64,000 nucleotides of DNA, taken from Burkholderiaceae bacterium (GTDB lineage Bacteria; Pseudomonadota; Gammaproteobacteria; Burkholderiales; Burkholderiaceae_C). The position numbers and the translations under genes are program-made. The stretch is from the NCBI GenBank assembly GCA_018780645.1, contig JADMJJ010000006.1, positions 1 through 64,000 of the forward strand, given 5' to 3'. This document shows positions 18,125 to 27,491 of the stretch, in pieces (within the stretch, counting starts at the first letter, position 1; every line of letters starts with the position of its first letter). The notes beneath the pieces are model-generated. The model made no database searches. It was not told the DNA's origin and saw nothing but the letters and a program-made list of their open reading frames with translations.

Positions 18125-18902
18125 GAATCACGGCCAGGGCGGCCAGCAATGCGACCAGCTCGACCAGTTGCTGGGTCGCACCCAGCGTGTCACCGGTGAA
18201 ACCACCCAGGCGTTGACGCAACCAGCGCCGCATCTGCCAGGTGGCCAGTAGGGCCGCCACCGCCGCGGCAGCCAGCGCGTGCATCAACTGCGGCTGCAGC
18301 CACAGGCACAGCAGGCCGATCAGCAACACCCACAGCAGGGCAACGCCCAGCCCCGCGCCGCTGACCTGCATTGCCATTGGCTTGGCCTTGGCATGCTCCG
18401 CGTCACCGGCATAGGGGAGGGCGTGCAGCAGCCACACCGGCGCCGCGCGTGAGGCGGCATGGGCCAAGACCAGGCACAGCAGGGCCGCCAGCGGCTGCGT
18501 CTGCACCAGGGCCGTCAGGGTGGCGGCTTTCAGGCCCAGCATCAGCACCAGGCCGATCGCGCCATAGGCGCCGATGCGCGAGTCCTTCATGATCTGCAGC
18601 GCGCGCTCGCGGCTGACCGTGCCGCCTAAGGCGTCGCATGTGTCGGCCCAGCCATCCTCGTGAAAGCCGCCGGTCATCCAGATGGTGGCCGCCATGCTCA
18701 GGCCCACGGCCACCGATGGCGGAAAGACCAGCAGGGCCAGCCACAGCACCAGCGCGCCAAAGGCGCCGACGCAGGCGCCGACCAGCGGGTAGTGGCGCGC
18801 GCAGTCCTGCAGCCAGGCAGGCCCGTAGCCCACCCAGGCCGGAATCGGCACCCGGGTGAAGAACTGCAGGGCAGTGAAGAACAGGCGCAGCTCGTGCAGC
18901 AT
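18117..18902 (-). CDS. cobS: Adenosylcobinamide-GDP ribazoletransferase (cobalamin synthase)
   Basis: A 261-residue inner-membrane enzyme that joins adenosylcobinamide-GDP and alpha-ribazole (phosphate) to form adenosylcobalamin (phosphate). It shows ALQFFTRVPIP near residues 11-21, several hydrophobic helices, and the signature GGFHEDGWADTCDALGG (about 78-94), whose acidic residues bind Mg2+. Its start overlaps the cobT stop (TGATG), and its end overlaps cobC. Confidence 0.95.
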   Translation of the reverse strand: MLHELRLFFTALQFFTRVPIPAWVGYGPAWLQDCARHYPLVGACVGAFGALVLWLALLVFPPSVAVGLSMAATIWMTGGFHEDGWADTCDALGGTVSRERALQIMKDSRIGAYGAIGLVLMLGLKAATLTALVQTQPLAALLCLVLAHAASRAAPVWLLHALPYAGDAEHAKAKPMAMQVSGAGLGVALLWVLLIGLLCLWLQPQLMHALAAAAVAALLATWQMRRWLRQRLGGFTGDTLGATQQLVELVALLAALAVIHG

Positions 18903-19945
18903 CAGGCGGATGACGAAGAAGAAACTCCGGCCGACTTGAAGCTGGCCATCTCGCGCAGGATGAGGCAGGCCGACTCCAGCAGCGGCCAGGCCAGCGCCGC
19001 GCCCGAGCCCTCGCCGAGGCGCAGGCCCAGTTGCAGCAGCGGTTCGGCGCTCACCGCCTGCAGCATCAAGCCATGGCCCGATTCGTCGGACTGGTGAGCG
19101 AACACGCAGCGCTCCAGCACGGCCGGCTGCAGCTGGGCGGCCACCAGCACGGCGCTGCTCGCGATGAAGCCATCGACGACGATGACGCGTCGTTCCAGCG
19201 CCGCCTGCAGCACCGCGCCCAGCATCATCGCGATCTCGAAACCGCCGAAGGCGGCCAGCGCCTGCAGCGGCTCTTTGGCCTGCGGATGGGCGGCCAGCAC
19301 CTGGCGCAGCAGGGCGGTCTTGCGCTGTACGCCGGCCTCATCGAGCCCGGTGCCGCGGCCTGTGCATTGCTCGATAGGCGAGCGGGTCAGCCGAGCCAGC
19401 AACAAGGCCGCGCTGGAGGTGTTGCCAATGCCCATCTCACCCAGCAGCAGCGCATTGCCAGGGGTCTTGGCCAGCAGCTGGCGGCCGACGGAAATCGCCT
19501 GCGCGCATTGCGCATCGGTCATCGCCGGCTGCTCCAGGCTGTCGGCCGTGCCGGGGGCGATCTTGCACAGGGCCAGGCCCTCGCGTGGCGCGAAGTCATG
19601 GCGCACGCCGGCATCAACCACGGTGAGGGTCAGTCCATGCTGGCGGGCCAGCACGCTGATGGCCGCGCCGCCGTCCAGGAAGTTCTCGACCATCTGCCAG
19701 GTCACATCGCTGGGGTAGGCCGACACGCCGCGCGCCGCCAGGCCATGGTCGCCGGCGAAGACCATCATCTGTGGCGCCTGCAGTTCGGGCGTCTCGCTGC
19801 CCAGGATCAGGCCCAGGCGCAGCATCAGCGCCTCCAGCCGGCCCAGCGAGCCCAGCGGCTTGGTCTTGCTGTCAATGCGCCGCTGCAGCGCTTCGGTCAG
19901 TGAGGGTTGATCGAGTTCGGGAATCGTCGGGATGAGATCGCGCAT
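18902..19945 (-). CDS. cobT: Nicotinate-nucleotide--dimethylbenzimidazole phosphoribosyltransferase
   Basis: A 347-residue enzyme that activates the lower ligand dimethylbenzimidazole to alpha-ribazole 5'-phosphate. Recognised from [13 protein letters not shown] (about residues 26-38), [31 protein letters not shown] and the C-terminal [13 protein letters not shown], where the Glu is the catalytic base. Length fits the family. The stop overlaps the cobS start; the gap to cobQ upstream is about 10 bases. Confidence 0.96.
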   Translation of the reverse strand: MRDLIPTIPELDQPSLTEALQRRIDSKTKPLGSLGRLEALMLRLGLILGSETPELQAPQMMVFAGDHGLAARGVSAYPSDVTWQMVENFLDGGAAISVLARQHGLTLTVVDAGVRHDFAPREGLALCKIAPGTADSLEQPAMTDAQCAQAISVGRQLLAKTPGNALLLGEMGIGNTSSAALLLARLTRSPIEQCTGRGTGLDEAGVQRKTALLRQVLAAHPQAKEPLQALAAFGGFEIAMMLGAVLQAALERRVIVVDGFIASSAVLVAAQLQPAVLERCVFAHQSDESGHGLMLQAVSAEPLLQLGLRLGEGSGAALAWPLLESACLILREMASFKSAGVSSSSSA

Positions 19946-19954
19946 GGTCGGGTT

Positions 19955-21448
19955 TCAGATGGAGTGAGATTGCAGCAGGCCCAGCAGGGCGCCCGGCGTG
20001 AAATGGCGATCGGCGAAATCGGCCAGACCGTCGAACACGCTGTCCAGGGTCGGCACACCCGCACCGAACAACGCGCGCATCACCTCGGGTGACTCGAACA
20101 GGCCGTGCGCATAGACGCCCAGCACCGAACCCTGGGCCCAGCCGGTGACCTCGCCGCTGTCGCTGAGCAGTGCCTCGGCGGCGGCCAGCAGGCCCGGATG
20201 TTGAACGGTGCGGCCATGGTGGATCTCGTAGCCGCTCCAGGCAACGCCGCTGAGTGCGCTCCAGGGCCCTTGCAGCGCGGCAAAGCGGCTGCGGCCGGGG
20301 CGCAGCAGCTTGTGGCGATCGAACTGCGTGACCAGCGGCAGCAGGCCCAGACCCGGCGCATTGGCGCCCAGGCTCATGGCCGTGGCCTCGACGCCCTCGG
20401 GGTCGGTCAGCGCCTCGCCCAGCATCTGCAGGCCGCCGCACAGACCCAGGACAGGTTTGCCTGCCTGCGCATGGCGGGCAATCGCGGCATCGAGCCGGTG
20501 CTCGCGCAGCCAGGCGAGGTCGCTGCTGGTGTGCTTGGAGCCGGGCAGGATGATCCAGTCGGCGGTCTCCAGCGCAGCCACGTCGCGCGCCCAGGTCAGC
20601 CTGACCTGAGGCAGGCTGCGCAGCGGTTGAAACTCGTCCAGATTGCTGATGCGCGGATAGGCGACCACGGCAATCTTCAGGCCCGTGCTGGCGCCGGTCG
20701 GCGCGTCGTCATAGACCCCGTCTTCCTCGGGCAGGCCATGGCCGCGCCACATCGGCAGCACGGCCAGTGTGGACACACCGGTCAAGGCCTGCAACTGCTC
20801 GGGGCCGGGGGTCAGCAGCGAAGCGTCGCCGCGAAAGCGGTTCAGCACGAAGCCGCGCAGCAGCGCGCGCTCGTTCGCCGGCAGCAGCTGATGCGTGCCG
20901 TAAAGATGCGCGAAGGCGCCGCCGCGGTCGATGTCGGTGACCAGCAGGCAGGCGGCGTCGGCGGCCAAGGCGGTGCGCATGTTCACGTAATCGCTGCTGT
21001 GCAGATTTATCTCGGCCGGAGAGCCCGCGCCCTCGATCACGACCACATCGTTCTCGGCCATCAGCTCGTGCAGCGCCCCGCGCGCGTGGGGCCACAGCAG
21101 CTCGCTGCGCTCGCGCCAGGGCATCTCGGTGTAGGCCCGGTTGACCTCGCCCAGCACGACCACCTGGCTGGCGGTGTCGCGCTCGGGCTTCAGGAGCACC
21201 GGGTTCTGCCGCACCTCGGGCGTGCAGCGCGCGGCCAGAGCCTGGAAGTACTGGGCGCTGCCGATCTCGCCCATGCTCCCATTCAAGCCAGGGACGACGC
21301 GGGCGTTGTTGCTCATGTTCTGCGCCTTGAAGGGCGCGACCTTCAACCCCTGGCGCGCATACCAGCGGCACAGGGCGGTGGCCAGCCAGCTCTTGCCGGC
21401 ATTGCTGGTGGTGCCCAGCACCATCACGGCTTTGGCTTTGCGTGTCAT
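19955..21448 (-). CDS. cobQ: Cobyric acid synthase
   Basis: A 497-residue glutamine-dependent amidase that amidates four side chains of adenosylcobyrinic acid a,c-diamide. The N-terminal P-loop-like ATPase domain has VLGTTSNAGKSWL and FKAQNMSNNARV; the C-terminal glutaminase-like domain carries LPGSKHTSSDLAWL and the nucleophile Cys in VLGLCGGLQMLG. The ATG at 21448 is preferred because AGGA lies eight bases before it; an in-frame ATG at 21457 adds three residues. The family is also called CbiP. Confidence 0.96.
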   Translation of the reverse strand: MTRKAKAVMVLGTTSNAGKSWLATALCRWYARQGLKVAPFKAQNMSNNARVVPGLNGSMGEIGSAQYFQALAARCTPEVRQNPVLLKPERDTASQVVVLGEVNRAYTEMPWRERSELLWPHARGALHELMAENDVVVIEGAGSPAEINLHSSDYVNMRTALAADAACLLVTDIDRGGAFAHLYGTHQLLPANERALLRGFVLNRFRGDASLLTPGPEQLQALTGVSTLAVLPMWRGHGLPEEDGVYDDAPTGASTGLKIAVVAYPRISNLDEFQPLRSLPQVRLTWARDVAALETADWIILPGSKHTSSDLAWLREHRLDAAIARHAQAGKPVLGLCGGLQMLGEALTDPEGVEATAMSLGANAPGLGLLPLVTQFDRHKLLRPGRSRFAALQGPWSALSGVAWSGYEIHHGRTVQHPGLLAAAEALLSDSGEVTGWAQGSVLGVYAHGLFESPEVMRALFGAGVPTLDSVFDGLADFADRHFTPGALLGLLQSHSI

Positions 21449-21458
21449 GGCTTCCATC

Positions 21459-22391
21459 CTAGGTTATTCGCATGGCGGCGGCGCTCAACGCCAGGCCGGT
21501 CGCACTGATCAGCAGCGCTCGCAGCGCCAGGGGCAGGGCCCTTGCCATGGCGGGTGCCTGCGCCGTGGCGGCACCGACGTTCAGCGTGTAGACACCCGGC
21601 TTGCCCAGGCGCACGCCCAGGCGCAGAGCCATCGCCGCCATGGGCCAGCCGCTGTTGGGTGAGGCCGTCAGCCGTGCCTGGCGCCGCAGCGGCGAGATCA
21701 GGGCAGGGCGCGGGCCAAGCAGGGCGAGGCCGGTGATGCGCGCCGGCAGCCAGGACAGCACATCATCAGCCCGGGCGGCCCATTTGCCGGCCCATTCCCA
21801 GCGGCCGCGATAGCCCCACATGGCATCGGCGGTGTTGGCGAATCGGTACAGCGCAGCGCCGGGCAGGCCGGCAATGGCGAACCAGAACAGCGGCGCGACG
21901 ACCGAGTCGTTGAGGTTCTCGGCCAGGGTTTCTATGGCCGCCTCGCGGACCTCGGTTTCACCGAGCGCCGTGGTGTCGCGGCTGACGAGTCGCGCGAGCT
22001 GGGCACGGCCTTCATCGAGCGAGCGCCCCAGCGCATCCTCAACCGCCTGCACTTCGTCGCGCAACATCCGCCAGGCCAGCAGCGGCTTGAGCAGCAGGCC
22101 CAGCGCGAATGCCGTCAGCAGGGCGCGGCCGGTGGACTGCCAGGGCCTCAGCCACTGGAACAGCAGCGTTTCAAGGCCCATGGCCAGCCCCGCGCTGAGC
22201 AGCGCACCCGCACACCAGGCCAGCGCACCGCCCATGAAGGCCAGCCGCGGCGGCAGGGCGCTCAGGCGCTCGCCGAACAGCCCCAGCCAGCGACCCATCG
22301 CAACGACCGGATGTGCCCAGGTCGGTGGCTCGCCCAGCAGCCTGTCCACAGCCAGGGCCACCCCCATCGCGGCAGGCAACAACCAAGGCAT
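21459..22391 (-). CDS. cbiB: Adenosylcobinamide-phosphate synthase
   Basis: A 310-residue inner-membrane protein that attaches aminopropanol (phosphate) to adenosylcobyric acid. Landmarks are AVDRLLGEPPTWAHPVVAMG near the start and ENLNDSVVAPLFWFAIAGLPGAALYRFANTADAMWGYR in the middle, which is nearly invariant in CbiB/CobD. A TTG at 22403 overlapping the cobO stop is a longer alternative; the ATG at 22391 gives the usual N terminus. No L-threonine-O-3-phosphate decarboxylase gene, the usual source of aminopropanol phosphate, is in the operon. Confidence 0.95.
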   Translation of the reverse strand: MPWLLPAAMGVALAVDRLLGEPPTWAHPVVAMGRWLGLFGERLSALPPRLAFMGGALAWCAGALLSAGLAMGLETLLFQWLRPWQSTGRALLTAFALGLLLKPLLAWRMLRDEVQAVEDALGRSLDEGRAQLARLVSRDTTALGETEVREAAIETLAENLNDSVVAPLFWFAIAGLPGAALYRFANTADAMWGYRGRWEWAGKWAARADDVLSWLPARITGLALLGPRPALISPLRRQARLTASPNSGWPMAAMALRLGVRLGKPGVYTLNVGAATAQAPAMARALPLALRALLISATGLALSAAAMRIT

Positions 22392-22399
22392 CAGGGAAT

Positions 22400-22969
22400 T
22401 CAATCCTCAATGCCCCGCTGTGCCGGCACGCCCGCGCGGTAGTGGTGCTTGACCAGGGCCATTTCGGTGACGGTGTCGGCCAGCTCTATCAGCTCCTGCG
22501 GGCAGTTGCGTCCGGTCAGCATCACATGCACATGGCTAGGGCGCTCGCGCAGCACCTGCAGCACCGGCTCCAAGGGCAGCCAGCCGTAGCGCAGCGGGTA
22601 CATGATCTCGTCCAGCACGACCAGGAAGAACTCGCCGCCGCGGATGGCGGCTTCGGCCCGCACCCAGCCATCGCGGGCCAGCTGGGCCGAGTGTTCGAGG
22701 TCCTTGCTCTTCCAGCTGAAGCCGTCGCCCAGACCTTCGATGGGCACGCCCAGCTGCTCGAACATGCGGTGCTCGCCGAAGCGGGCGCTGGGCACCTTCA
22801 TGAACTGGTAGATCTTGACCTTCTTGCCGCGGCCGTGCGCGCGTAGCGCCAGGCCGAAGGCCGAGGTGGACTTGCCCTTGCCGTCGCCGGTGTTGACCAG
22901 TATCAGGCCGCGGCGTTCGGCCGTGGGTTCGACGCGCACGCGATCGACCGGGGGGGCTTCAATTTCCAT
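22400..22969 (-). CDS. cobO: Cob(I)yrinic acid a,c-diamide adenosyltransferase, CobA/CobO type
   Basis: A 189-residue ATP:corrinoid adenosyltransferase. The P-loop VNTGDGKGKSTSAFGLALRA lies at about residues 25-44, followed by KVKIYQFMK, and the C-terminal ATP-site block DEIMYPLRYGWL and LTGRNCPQELIELADTVTEM. It transfers the adenosyl group to cobalt after reduction. The start at 22969 has GGAG nine bases upstream; an in-frame ATG at 22996 is possible. It overlaps the end of cbiA by 11 bases. Confidence 0.96.
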   Translation of the reverse strand: MEIEAPPVDRVRVEPTAERRGLILVNTGDGKGKSTSAFGLALRAHGRGKKVKIYQFMKVPSARFGEHRMFEQLGVPIEGLGDGFSWKSKDLEHSAQLARDGWVRAEAAIRGGEFFLVVLDEIMYPLRYGWLPLEPVLQVLRERPSHVHVMLTGRNCPQELIELADTVTEMALVKHHYRAGVPAQRGIED

Positions 22970-24272
22970 GGATGGGTTCTCCGGGCTGGGGCGCAAGGAA
23001 CAAGGCCGCGGCGGCCTCGGGGTGGGACGGAAAATAGTGATGGATGTAGCTGGCCGTCAGCGCACCGACGCGGTAGACCGCCTCCTGCGTGCTGCCGCCA
23101 TTCGGGTTGCTGCCGCGGGCGACCGGCGCCAGCGGCGTCTGCAGGCTCGAATAGTGGAAGCTGTGGCCGCGCAGCTCGCCCGCGGCGTAGCCGACCGCCT
23201 GCAGGCCCAGGGCGGCAAAGCGCCTATGCATTTGCGCCTCGCCGGGCAAGAGGGCCCACATCGCGTGGCGCTGGCCGTGCACGTCCCGCAGGCCGTCGAG
23301 CAGGCTCAGCAGGCCGCCGCATTCGGCCAGCAGCGGGCGGCCCTGGCGTTGGTGGGCCTGCAGCTGCGCGCGCAGATCCTGCCGGGCCGCCAGCGCCGCC
23401 GCGTGCAGTTCCGGATAGCCGCCGGGCAGCCAGACCGCGTCGCAGTCGGGCAGGGCCTCGCCGGCCAGCGGCGAGAAGAAGAGCAACTCGGCCCCGAGCG
23501 CACGCAGGCAGTCCAGATTGGCCGGGTAGATGAAGGAGAAGGCGGCATCCTGCGCGATGGCGATGCGCCGGCCCTGCAGCAGCGGCTTCGGTGGGTAAGC
23601 TTCCACCGCCGGCAGAACCACAGTCTCGAATTGGAAACCTGGACGCAAGGCCTGACCCCAGGCGTCGGCCCAGGCGTCGAGCTGCGCGTCGAGCCCGGGC
23701 AGCTCCATCGCCTGCACCAGGCCCATATGGCGCTCGGGCAGGTTCAGTTCGGGATCACGCTTCAGCGCGGCGACCAGGGGCAGATCGGCGGGCAGCTGCT
23801 CACCAACCATTCGAGCATGCCCATCGCTGCCGACGCGATTGGCGACCACGCCGCAGAGGCGCACATCCGGCCGGAAGCGCGCCAGCCCGATGGCCAGCGC
23901 GGCAAAGGTCTGGGCCATCGCGCTGGCGTCTATCACTGCCAGCACCGGCAAGCCAAAGGCGGCGGCCAGGTCGGCGCTGCTGGGCGCGCCATCGAACAGG
24001 CCCATCACGCCTTCGACCAGGATCAGATCGGCCTCTTGCGAAGCCCGCTGCAGCAGCTGACGGCAGTGGTCCAGCCCGCCCATGAACAGGTCGAGCTGAT
24101 AGACCGGGTGGCCGCTGGCCCGCGCCAGAATCATAGGATCGATGAAATCGGGCCCGGTCTTGAACACGCGCACGCGCAGGCCCTGGCGGGCATGCCAGCG
24201 GGCGATCGCCGCTGTGACGCTGGTCTTGCCCTGGCCGGAGGCCGGGGCGCTGATCATCAAGGCCTGGCTCAT
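22959..24272 (-). CDS. cbiA: Cobyrinic acid a,c-diamide synthase
   Basis: A 437-residue glutamine amidotransferase-type enzyme (CobB/CbiA) that amidates the a and c side chains of cobyrinate. The ATP-binding start MISAPASGQGKTSVTAA, FKTGPDFIDPMILARA, EGVMGLFDG, GGYPELHAAALA and the glutaminase Cys in LLAECGGLLSL are all present. The first ATG of the open frame lies 24 bases upstream; the start here overlaps the btuD stop (ATGA) and gives the family N terminus. Because its substrate is the complete corrin ring, the strain may have de novo corrin genes elsewhere; none is in the window. Confidence 0.95.
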   Translation of the reverse strand: MSQALMISAPASGQGKTSVTAAIARWHARQGLRVRVFKTGPDFIDPMILARASGHPVYQLDLFMGGLDHCRQLLQRASQEADLILVEGVMGLFDGAPSSADLAAAFGLPVLAVIDASAMAQTFAALAIGLARFRPDVRLCGVVANRVGSDGHARMVGEQLPADLPLVAALKRDPELNLPERHMGLVQAMELPGLDAQLDAWADAWGQALRPGFQFETVVLPAVEAYPPKPLLQGRRIAIAQDAAFSFIYPANLDCLRALGAELLFFSPLAGEALPDCDAVWLPGGYPELHAAALAARQDLRAQLQAHQRQGRPLLAECGGLLSLLDGLRDVHGQRHAMWALLPGEAQMHRRFAALGLQAVGYAAGELRGHSFHYSSLQTPLAPVARGSNPNGGSTQEAVYRVGALTASYIHHYFPSHPEAAAALFLAPQPGEPIHGN

Positions 24273-25036
24273 GGGGTATGCGGCAAGGCCAGCCACTGCC
24301 CCTCGACCTGCAGCAGCTTCAGCCGCCGGTCGAACACGTCCTGCAGCGCCGCATGGGTGGCCGCATCGGCCGGCAGGCCCTGGTGCGCGACCCGGCCCTT
24401 GGCCATCACCACCAGCTCGTCGGCCTGCAGCGCCATATTCAGTTCGTGCAGCACGCTGATCACCGTCTGGCCGCGGGCGACCAGCTGGCGCACGATATTC
24501 ATCCAGTCGGCCTGGTGCGGCGGGTCCAGATGGGCCAGCGGCTCGTCCATCATCAGCACCGGGGCCTGCACGGCCAGCGCGCGGGCCAGCAGCACGCGCT
24601 GGCGCTCGCCGCCGGAGAGGGTGCCCAGCGAACGCTCGCGCCAGTCCCAGCTCTGCGTCTGCAGCATCGCCGCCTTGACGGCCTCGCTGTCGTGCTCGCT
24701 GGGCGGGGCCAGCCAGGCCTGGTGCGGCAGACGGCCCAGCATCACCACGTCGTGCGCGGTCAGGTCATCGGCGCTGGCCTCGTTCTGGCCCAGCCAGGAC
24801 AGCGTGCGTGCACGCTCCTTGGCCGGCCAGCCCTGCAGCGGCCGGTCCAGCAGGCGGATCTCGCCGCTGGACGGGATCAGCCCGGTCAGCGCCCGCAGCA
24901 GCGTCGATTTGCCGGCACCGTTGGGGCCGACGATGGCCGTCCAGCGGCCCAGCGGTAGCTCAAGGGCAATATGGCCCAGCACCTCGTGGCCCTGCAGGCG
25001 CACGCTTTGCAGGGTGCTGGAGATGGCCGCAGTCAT
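24269..25036 (-). CDS. btuD: Cobalamin ABC transporter, ATP-binding protein
   Basis: A 255-residue ATPase of the FecE/BtuD group. Walker A is GPNGAGKST near residues 37-45, the signature LSGGERQR near 138-145 and Walker B VLMMDEPLAHLD near 156-167. A longer open frame reads through from upstream, but homology begins at this ATG, which overlaps the permease stop (ATGA). With the permease and binding protein encoded upstream it forms an importer of corrinoids, supported by its place in a riboswitch-led cob operon. Confidence 0.93.
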   Translation of the reverse strand: MTAAISSTLQSVRLQGHEVLGHIALELPLGRWTAIVGPNGAGKSTLLRALTGLIPSSGEIRLLDRPLQGWPAKERARTLSWLGQNEASADDLTAHDVVMLGRLPHQAWLAPPSEHDSEAVKAAMLQTQSWDWRERSLGTLSGGERQRVLLARALAVQAPVLMMDEPLAHLDPPHQADWMNIVRQLVARGQTVISVLHELNMALQADELVVMAKGRVAHQGLPADAATHAALQDVFDRRLKLLQVEGQWLALPHTP

Positions 25037-26040
25037 ACCGGCCTCCTGCCCGTGCGCCGGTGCATCAGCCACAGCAGATAGCTGCCACCGAGCAGGGCGG
25101 TAATGATGCCCACCGGCAGTTCCTGCGGCGCGAACAGCCAGCGCGCCAGGATGTCGGCGGCCAGCAGCAGCACGCCGCCGGTGCAGGCCGACAGCAGCAG
25201 CAGCTTGCCATGGGTGGTGGGGCAATGGTTGCGCACCAGATGGGGCGCGACCAGGCCGACGAAGGCAATCATGCCGGCCTGGGCCACGGCTGTCCCGGTG
25301 CCCAGCGCGAAGGCGCCAATCATCACCACGCGCACGAGGCCCAGGCGCACGCCCAGCGAATGGGCGGTGGCCTCGCCCAGGGTCAGCGCGTCGAGCGCGC
25401 GGCTGCCACCCATGGCGATCAGCAGGCAGATCAGCAGCGCGATGGCCATCAGGATGACGCTGTTCCAGCCCAGCAGGCCGGTCGTGCCCAGCATGAAGGC
25501 CTGCATCGAACGCATGATCTCGGGCGAGTTGAGCATGATTAGATTTGTAGCGGCGGTGAGCACCACGCCGACGACGACGCCGGCCAGCAGCAGCCGCAAG
25601 GTGTGCTCCACGCCCCGCGCCAGCAGCAGCGTGGCCAGCACGCCGCCGACGGTGCCGACAAAGGCCACACCGGTCAGGCCCAGGCGGTCCAGCCACAGGC
25701 TGCTGGCCGGCGACATGCCGATGAAGGCCAGCGCCAGGGCCACGCCCAGGCCTGCACCCGAGGCACTGCCCAGCAGATAGGGGTCGGCCAGCGGGTTGCG
25801 GAACAGCCCCTGCGCGATGGCGCCGGCCAGGCCCAGCAGCGCGCCGGCCGTCCAGGCGCCCAGCGAGCGGGGCAGGCGTATTTCCCAAACTATTTGCCAG
25901 AGGATCTGCCGCGCCATGTCGTTGTCGGCATGGATCCAGTTGAAGGCAAAGCCGGTGCTGCCGACGGCCACACCGAGGACGGCCAGACCGGCGCTGAGCA
26001 GCAGCAACAGGGTCAGCAGGGGGCCGGGTCTGCTGATCAT
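25033..26040 (-). CDS. btuC: Cobalamin ABC transporter, FecCD-type permease
   Basis: A 335-residue inner-membrane permease with about ten hydrophobic segments. Family landmarks are EIRLPRSLGAWTAGALLGLAGAIAQGLFRNPLADPYLLG (about residues 53-91) and the coupling region GMIAFVGLVAPHLVRN in the C-terminal half. It starts within the end of btuF (overlap of four bases) and its stop overlaps the btuD start. The assignment to corrinoid rather than siderophore transport rests on context. Confidence 0.93.
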   Translation of the reverse strand: MISRPGPLLTLLLLLSAGLAVLGVAVGSTGFAFNWIHADNDMARQILWQIVWEIRLPRSLGAWTAGALLGLAGAIAQGLFRNPLADPYLLGSASGAGLGVALALAFIGMSPASSLWLDRLGLTGVAFVGTVGGVLATLLLARGVEHTLRLLLAGVVVGVVLTAATNLIMLNSPEIMRSMQAFMLGTTGLLGWNSVILMAIALLICLLIAMGGSRALDALTLGEATAHSLGVRLGLVRVVMIGAFALGTGTAVAQAGMIAFVGLVAPHLVRNHCPTTHGKLLLLSACTGGVLLLAADILARWLFAPQELPVGIITALLGGSYLLWLMHRRTGRRPV

Positions 26041-26918
26041 GGTTTCTTCTCACCGACTTTTTCACTCATCTCGCGCAGGCAACGCGCCATGATCTGCGCC
26101 GCCTCGGCAATGCGCGGGCCGGGTCGGCCCAGCATATCGCTCTGCTCGCGGCTGAAGATGCAGACCTTTTTGTCGCGTATGGCGGCGATCCTGTCCCAGC
26201 CCGGGCGCTGGTAGATGCCGCCGGCATCGCGTGATCCCATCATGATCAGCTGCGGATTGGCGCGCACGACGAACTCGGGGTTGATCTTGGGGAAGGGGCC
26301 CAGGCTGGCCGGGATGATGTTGCGCGCGCCCAGCTTGGCCAGGGTCTCGCCCATGAAGGAGGTTTCGCCGGCGGCGTAGGGGCCGCTGGCGACTTCGTAG
26401 TAGACCAGGGTGCCCTTGGCGGCGGGCGGCATGGCCTGCGCTGCGGCGGCGACACCGGCCTCGATCTGGCGCCACAGGCGCGGCGCATCGGGCGCGGCCA
26501 GCAGCTCGCCGACCTTGCCGAGCACGCGCTGCACATCGGCATAGGACTTGGCTTCCAGGGTCACGACCTTCAGCCCCAGGCTCTGCAGCCGCTCGGTCAC
26601 GCGTGACGAGGGCGCGACCAGCACCACATCGGGTTTCAGCGCCACGATCATCTCGACATTGGTGTCGTCCAGGCCGCCGAGCTTGGGCAGGGCGTTCACA
26701 GAGGCCGGGTGGTTGGAATAGCGATCGACGCCGATCAGCCGGGCGCAGGCGCCGAGTTCGCAGACGCTCTCGGTCAGCGAGGGCAGCAGGCTGACGATGC
26801 GCTGCGGCGGGGCGGCCCAGCGCGTGGTCTGGCCCACATCGTCCTTGATGAGGACATCGGCGGCCAGTGCGCTGCCCTGCGACATCAGCGCGGAGAGCAG
26901 TACAAACAGCGGCTTCAT
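26037..26918 (-). CDS. btuF: Periplasmic cobalamin-binding protein
   Basis: A 293-residue substrate-binding protein of the helical-backbone-metal type. Residues 1-19 are a signal peptide (ending in SALA, no lipobox Cys). Conserved stretches are RIVSLLPSLTESVCELGA (about 40-57), VGVDRYSNHP-like LIGVDRYSNHP, LGGLDDTNVEMIVALKPDVVL and a C-terminal FVVRANPQLIMMG. It delivers corrinoids from the outer-membrane receptor to BtuCD. The stop overlaps btuC; the start overlaps the cobU stop. Confidence 0.93.
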   Translation of the reverse strand: MKPLFVLLSALMSQGSALAADVLIKDDVGQTTRWAAPPQRIVSLLPSLTESVCELGACARLIGVDRYSNHPASVNALPKLGGLDDTNVEMIVALKPDVVLVAPSSRVTERLQSLGLKVVTLEAKSYADVQRVLGKVGELLAAPDAPRLWRQIEAGVAAAAQAMPPAAKGTLVYYEVASGPYAAGETSFMGETLAKLGARNIIPASLGPFPKINPEFVVRANPQLIMMGSRDAGGIYQRPGWDRIAAIRDKKVCIFSREQSDMLGRPGPRIAEAAQIMARCLREMSEKVGEKKP

Positions 26919-27478
26919 GGCAATTCCTTTGCTTCGACTTCGCGGGTCCAGGCCTGGCCGGCCACCATCAGGGTCAGCTTCGCGCAGCGCTCCGCCACCT
27001 GCTGGTTCAGACGCCCCAGCTCGTCGACGAAGTCGCGCACCTCGCGCGACATCGGCACGATGCCCCAACCGACCTCGTTTGAGACGAAGAGCAGCGGTGA
27101 TGCCAGCGCCGGCAGAGTGTCGAGCAGGGACTGCCGGGCCAGTTGCCAGCCTGCCTGATCGACTCGGCCATGGATTGGCATCAGCCAGTTGGTCAGCCAC
27201 AGGGTCAGGCAGTCAACGATCAGCAGGCGCCCCGGTGCGGCGGCTTGCGCGAGCGCAGCGGCCAGGTCCAGCGGGGCTTCGATGGTGGCAAAGTCGGCCG
27301 GGCGGTCCTGCCGGTGCCGGGCGATGCGCTGCTGCATCTCCTCGTCATGGGCCATGGCCGTGGCCACCACCGTCACGCGGTGAGCAGCATCCGCGCGCCG
27401 CCAGGCCAGCGCCAGGCGCTCGGCCTGGCGTGACTTGCCGCTGCGCTGCCCGCCGACGATCAGATGGTGGTCTGCCAT
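26915..27478 (-). CDS. cobU: Bifunctional adenosylcobinamide kinase/adenosylcobinamide-phosphate guanylyltransferase
   Basis: A 187-residue enzyme that phosphorylates adenosylcobinamide and then transfers GMP. The P-loop IVGGQRSGKSRQAE begins at about residue 7; TVVATAMAHDEEMQQRIARHRQDRP contains the guanylylated His region, followed by DCLTLWLTNWL and the FVSNEVGWGIVPM motif. An upstream in-frame extension exists, but this ATG matches the family and lies 13 bases after the btuB stop. Confidence 0.95.
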   Translation of the reverse strand: MADHHLIVGGQRSGKSRQAERLALAWRRADAAHRVTVVATAMAHDEEMQQRIARHRQDRPADFATIEAPLDLAAALAQAAAPGRLLIVDCLTLWLTNWLMPIHGRVDQAGWQLARQSLLDTLPALASPLLFVSNEVGWGIVPMSREVRDFVDELGRLNQQVAERCAKLTLMVAGQAWTREVEAKELP

Positions 27479-27491
27479 GGTGAGGCCCTGC

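Noticed and set aside
24269-26065. Apparent 598-residue fusion of a permease-region frame with btuD
   Set aside because: The upstream part is out of frame with btuC and is a shadow reading; btuD begins at 25036 with its own ATG overlapping the btuC stop.
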